The notes beneath the pieces were generated by a model. It saw only the letters and a program-made list of their open reading frames with translations, made no database searches and had not been told where the DNA came from. From Deinococcus soli (ex Cha et al. 2016) (GTDB lineage Bacteria > Deinococcota > Deinococci > Deinococcales > Deinococcaceae): a stretch of DNA of 64,000 bases. The stretch is from the NCBI RefSeq assembly GCF_001007995.1, contig NZ_CP011389.1, forward strand, positions 2,642,501 to 2,706,500, read 5' to 3'. Shown one piece after another: positions 61,462 to 64,000 of this stretch (the stretch's first letter is position 1; each line of letters starts with the position of its first letter). Both the position numbers and the translations under genes were made by a program.

Positions 61462-61889
61462 CCCTGACTCCGCTGCTGCGCACCCGTGCCCTGACGCGCC
61501 TCGAACGTCTGTGCCAGTTGGGACTGCTGCTCGGCACGGCTGCGCTGATCTACGGCCTGACCCGGCGGGGCTGGTCCGCGTTGCCCCAGATGCTCCTGGG
61601 AAGTCTCCCGGCCGCGCTAGCCCTGCTGTTCCTGTGGCGGGCTGCCCGCGCCAGCCGCCAGGGCAACCTGAGCGTCATCCCGCGAGAGGTCGCGCTGGCG
61701 GGCGTGGCCCTGCTGGCCGGGCAGGTCGTTCCGGCCCTGCTGCCGCTGGTCACCGCCGATCCACTGCTGCTGGCCAGCAGCGCTGGACTGCTCGTGTTTT
61801 CAAGCCTGCCCGGCGTGGGGCTGCTGGCGTTCGCGGCGGTGCTGAATGTCACCTTCAAAGTGCTGCGCGACGAGGAACTGACGGTCTGA
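61458..61889 (+). CDS. Membrane protein in the DUF2975/XRE operon
   Basis: 143 residues, four predicted helices, ending VTFKVLRDEELTV. The C-terminal EELTV resembles the QELTV end of the first operon gene, hinting at a shared duplication origin among the three membrane proteins. ATG overlaps the upstream stop by 4 nt. DUF2975-like, with low certainty. Confidence 0.78.
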   Translation: MTLTPLLRTRALTRLERLCQLGLLLGTAALIYGLTRRGWSALPQMLLGSLPAALALLFLWRAARASRQGNLSVIPREVALAGVALLAGQVVPALLPLVTADPLLLASSAGLLVFSSLPGVGLLAFAAVLNVTFKVLRDEELTV

Positions 61890-61890
61890 C

Positions 61891-62118
61891 ATGCCCATCC
61901 GCGTGCACCTTGACGACCTGCTGGCGCAGCGGGGCATGACCCTCTCGGAACTCTCCTCGCGGGTGGGGATCACCCTGGCGAACCTCAGCATCCTGAAGAC
62001 CGGGAAGGCCCGCGCGGTACGCTTCAGCACCCTGGACGCCCTGTGCCGCGCGCTGGACTGTCAGCCCGGCGACCTGCTGCGCTGGGAGGACGGTCCCCCC
62101 GACCCGGACGACCCGTGA
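61891..62118 (+). CDS. XRE/Cro-CI family HTH regulator, YozG-like
   Basis: 75 residues, a single HTH_3 domain: LDDLLAQRGMTLSELSSRVGITLANLSILKTGKARAVRF, then the YozG-type end FSTLDALCRALDCQPGDLLRW. Starts 1 nt after the preceding stop. Probable autorepressor of its operon through the dyads at 60274-60294. Confidence 0.92.
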   Translation: MPIRVHLDDLLAQRGMTLSELSSRVGITLANLSILKTGKARAVRFSTLDALCRALDCQPGDLLRWEDGPPDPDDP

Positions 62119-62133
62119 CGGACTGGACGGAGC

Positions 62134-62724
62134 TCAGTGGACGTCGGCGACGCTTTCGAGGAGGTCGGCGAGTTGCTCCTTGGCGCGGAACACGCGGCTT
62201 TTGGCCGTGCCGATCGCCACCCCCTGAATCTGCGCGATCTCGTCGTAACTGAGGTCTTCGACGAAGCGCAGCACGACTGCCTCGCGGTACTCGTGCGGCA
62301 GCTGTGACAGGGCGCGCTGCACGCGGTCCTGCGCGTCGGCGCTCTCGGCAGCCTGCACGGGCGAGCGGCGCTCGCTGGTCACCTCGAAGCCCACGTCCTC
62401 GCGCGCCTGCTCCAGCGAGAAGCGTTGCAGCTGCTTGCGGCGGTGCGATTCGATCTGGGTGTTGCGCGCCACCTGATACAGCCACGGCAGCACCCGCTCC
62501 CCGGCGCGGAATGTGCGGATGCTGCGCCACGCGCGGTAGAAGACCTCTTGCGTCAGGTCCAGCGCGTCCTCGCTGTTGCCTTCCAGGCGGTACAGGTACC
62601 CGTACATGCGGCCCTCGTACTCCTGCACGAACTCGAACCAGGCCTGCTCCTCGCCCGTGCACAGGCGCCCATACAGCTCTGGGGAGATCACGTCGGGAAG
62701 GGAGGGCTCGGTCGGGAGGGTCAC
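62134..62724 (-). CDS. ECF-type RNA polymerase sigma factor
   Basis: 196 residues. Region 2 (~25-95): WFEFVQEYEGRMYGYLYRL, DALDLTQEVFYRAWRSI and VLPWLYQVARNTQIES; region 4 (~135-190): LSQLPHEYREAVVLRFVEDLSYDEIAQIQGVAIGTAKSRVFRAKEQL. No adjacent anti-sigma gene is seen. GTG start at 62724, 9 nt after TATGGT (minus strand, 62734-62739). Divergent from the FUN14 gene. Confidence 0.93.
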   Translation of the reverse strand: MTLPTEPSLPDVISPELYGRLCTGEEQAWFEFVQEYEGRMYGYLYRLEGNSEDALDLTQEVFYRAWRSIRTFRAGERVLPWLYQVARNTQIESHRRKQLQRFSLEQAREDVGFEVTSERRSPVQAAESADAQDRVQRALSQLPHEYREAVVLRFVEDLSYDEIAQIQGVAIGTAKSRVFRAKEQLADLLESVADVH

Positions 62725-62813
62725 GGTCCCTACACCATACCGCGCCGCGCCTCCCGTGCCGTCCGCCTTTCAGCGCAGTCGGCCCCCCGCCCACACGCTA
62801 GGATGCGCGCACC
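62725..62813. promoter_or_regulatory. Divergent promoters, ECF sigma / FUN14
   Basis: TATGGT on the minus strand (62734-62739) and TAGGAT on the plus strand (62799-62804), each 9 nt from a non-ATG start (GTG and TTG). Confidence 0.55.
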
Positions 62814-63191
62814 TTGAGCGCCACCGGTTCACTCCTCAGTCTGCTGGCCAGTACGGCGCCCGCCCCGGCGGGCTTCGCGGACGCCCTGAAATCCCTGCTG
62901 CCCGACCTGAGCGTCGGCGCGCTGCTGGGCTTCGCGACGGGCGTCGCGCTGAAGCACATCGGGCGCTGGGCGCTGGTGGGGCTGGGCGTACTGGTCATCA
63001 CGTTGCAGGTGCTGGCGTATTTCGATCTGGTCAGCGTGAACTGGTTGCGCGTGCAGGCGCTGGCCGGGCCGTGGCTGGCGCAGGGCCGCGAGAACGGCGG
63101 CGCGTGGCTGACCCGCCTGCTCACCGCGAACCTGCCCTTCGCCGGGGCGTTCACGGCGGGATTGCTGCTGGGCCTGCGCGCCCGCGTCTAA
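62814..63191 (+). CDS. FUN14 family membrane protein
   Basis: 125 residues. DLSVGALLGFATGVALKHIGR and WALVGLGVLVITLQVLAYFDLVSVNW match the FUN14 domain, with three hydrophobic helices. Function in bacteria unknown. TTG start 9 nt after TAGGAT (62799-62804). Its TAA stop is the first triplet of repeat copy E. Confidence 0.85.
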   Translation: MSATGSLLSLLASTAPAPAGFADALKSLLPDLSVGALLGFATGVALKHIGRWALVGLGVLVITLQVLAYFDLVSVNWLRVQALAGPWLAQGRENGGAWLTRLLTANLPFAGAFTAGLLLGLRARV

Positions 63192-63326
63192 TACGGACTC
63201 CGATTGAATGGGGTGCAGAACCCGCTCAATCCGAGCGGAGCGAGCAGGAGAGAAACGGGTTCCGGACGTGGAGCTGGCAATCCGGTGAAGTTCCGGATGG
63301 TCGGCGAAACAAACGGAATCCGTCTG
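63189..63326 (+). repeat. Palindromic ~135-bp element, copy E
   Basis: Begins TAATACGGACTCCG with the stop of the FUN14 gene and ends CGGAATCCGTCTG. Stem GATTGA..TCAATC replaces the GGTTGA..TCAACC of copy D, a compensatory change that argues for a conserved structure. Core GAGCAGGAGAGAAACGGG as in copy D. Confidence 0.95.
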
Positions 63327-63331
63327 GTCAT

Positions 63332-63366
63332 GAGAAACCGCCCCGTCACCTGGGTGACCGGGGCGG
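63332..63366 (-). terminator. Terminator of the PpiC/SurA-like gene
   Basis: On the minus strand a 13-14 bp stem (63366-63353 and 63350-63338, one bulge) is followed by TTTCTC. It lies just after the truncated gene and abuts repeat copy E. Confidence 0.7.
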
Positions 63367-63382
63367 AGCAGGGCGGTGAGGC

Positions 63383-64000
63383 TTACTTGTCGGCGGGGGG
63401 GGCGCTGGTGGCGCTGCCGTCCGTCGTGGGGTCGGTTGCCGCGCCGTCCGTCTGGCCGTCGGTGCTGTCCTTGGCGGGCGTGGCGGGCGTCTTGGGCGCC
63501 GCGGCGGCCACGCGCTTCTCCTGCGCGGCCAGCACGGTCTTCAGGTTGTCGGTGGGCTTGAGGGTCTTCACCTGGGCGTCCAGGAAGGTCTGGCCCTCGC
63601 TGCTCTTCTTCTGGCCCAGCACGACCGGCTCAATCTGGTCGCGCACCTCGGCGAAGCTCCGGGTCTCGGCGGGCTTCAGGTCGGTGACGTACAGCACCGA
63701 GTAGCGGTCGCCGACCTTCACGACGTCGCTCAGGCTGCCGTCGGCGGCGTCCTTGAGGGACTTCGCGGCGAACACGGCGGCGTTCAGCTCCTCACTCAGC
63801 TTGCCGTCCCCGGCGGTGACGGTGCCGCGCTCGCTGACGGTGCCGCCGGCCTTGCTGGCCGCCGAGACGAAGTCCCCACGGGTGTAGCTGCTGCGGAAGG
63901 CCACGGCCTTGGCCTGATCCTTGAAGCTGGCCTCGCTGACCGCCGCGCTGGCGGGCGATTCGAACTGGGCCTTGTTCTCGGCGTAGTACGCCTGCAGGTC
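63383..64000 (-). CDS. Peptidylprolyl isomerase / SurA-like protein, C-terminal part
   Basis: At least 205 residues, cut by the right edge. LQAYYAENKAQFESP, KAVAFRSSYTRGDFVSAASKAGG, a parvulin-like stretch VSERGTVTAGDGKLSEELNAAVFAA and DVVKVGDRYSVLYVTDLKPAE fit the PpiC/SurA type, followed by the ARTRSFAEV-like helix SFAEVRDQIEPVVLGQKK. The C-terminus is a low-complexity Ala/Thr/Pro/Asp tail. Presumably an extracytoplasmic folding factor. Confidence 0.82.
   Translation of the reverse strand, partial: DLQAYYAENKAQFESPASAAVSEASFKDQAKAVAFRSSYTRGDFVSAASKAGGTVSERGTVTAGDGKLSEELNAAVFAAKSLKDAADGSLSDVVKVGDRYSVLYVTDLKPAETRSFAEVRDQIEPVVLGQKKSSEGQTFLDAQVKTLKPTDNLKTVLAAQEKRVAAAAPKTPATPAKDSTDGQTDGAATDPTTDGSATSAPPADK

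Overview
The window is chromosomal DNA of very high G+C content, densely packed with genes on both strands, and it reads as a Deinococcus species. The basis is the gene set (futalosine hydrolase, a DR_1184-like CoA pyrophosphatase, a DR1281-like YmdB phosphodiesterase, the smpB - amidase-like - GerMN - smc cluster) and a very regular promoter style. In 31 genes a TANNNT -10 box ends only 5-9 nt before the start codon. That predicts leaderless mRNAs, which are known to be abundant in Deinococcus. No rRNA, tRNA, CRISPR array, complete transposon or prophage was recognised.

Layout. 1-3.2 kb: hisF and the start of hisI, an orphan response regulator, a DUF72 protein, and futalosine hydrolase whose stop codon lies in a 10-copy heptamer repeat. 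3.3-7.5 kb: a 38-residue gene, a secreted DUF4384/PEGA protein, mazG-nudix, a secreted protein and an SDR. 7.6-13.3 kb: smpB, a degenerate amidase, a GerMN protein and SMC, the first three translationally coupled. 13.6-21.5 kb: a large lipoprotein, two small proteins, a GH13 amylase, PEP carboxylase and YmdB. 21.6-26.0 kb: a two-gene unit with a 1168-residue DUF4157 protein (candidate contractile-injection cargo with an HNH-like nuclease end) overlapped by a propeller-like partner. 26.1-37.2 kb: universal stress protein, peptidase U32/RlhA-like protein, DUF402, nucleotidyltransferase, GlgC, MFS, GNAT, RNase HI, DUF4870, PIG-L, SRPBCC and a cupin-like protein. 37.3-43.8 kb: topoisomerase I, YdcF, MurJ and three small genes of unknown function. 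43.9-48.0 kb: threonine dehydrogenase, a trp-type attenuator with leader peptide, trpS, dnaJ and a lipoprotein. 48.0-64.0 kb: an FAD desaturase-like enzyme, prs, a membrane protein, fructosamine kinase, VOC protein, Rieske protein, ankyrin and serine-hydrolase genes, thiolase, a DUF2975/XRE operon with a clear promoter and operator, an ECF sigma factor, a FUN14 protein and a truncated PpiC/SurA-like protein.

Two non-coding systems stand out. (1) A complete leader-peptide attenuator precedes trpS: an 18-codon ORF with tandem Trp codons, a 1:2 hairpin, a 2:3 antiterminator and a 12-bp 3:4 terminator with six Ts. (2) Five copies of a ~135-bp palindromic element occur in the window. In every copy one terminus supplies the TGA or TAA stop codon of the adjacent gene. 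The remaining genes are mostly housekeeping or conserved hypothetical.
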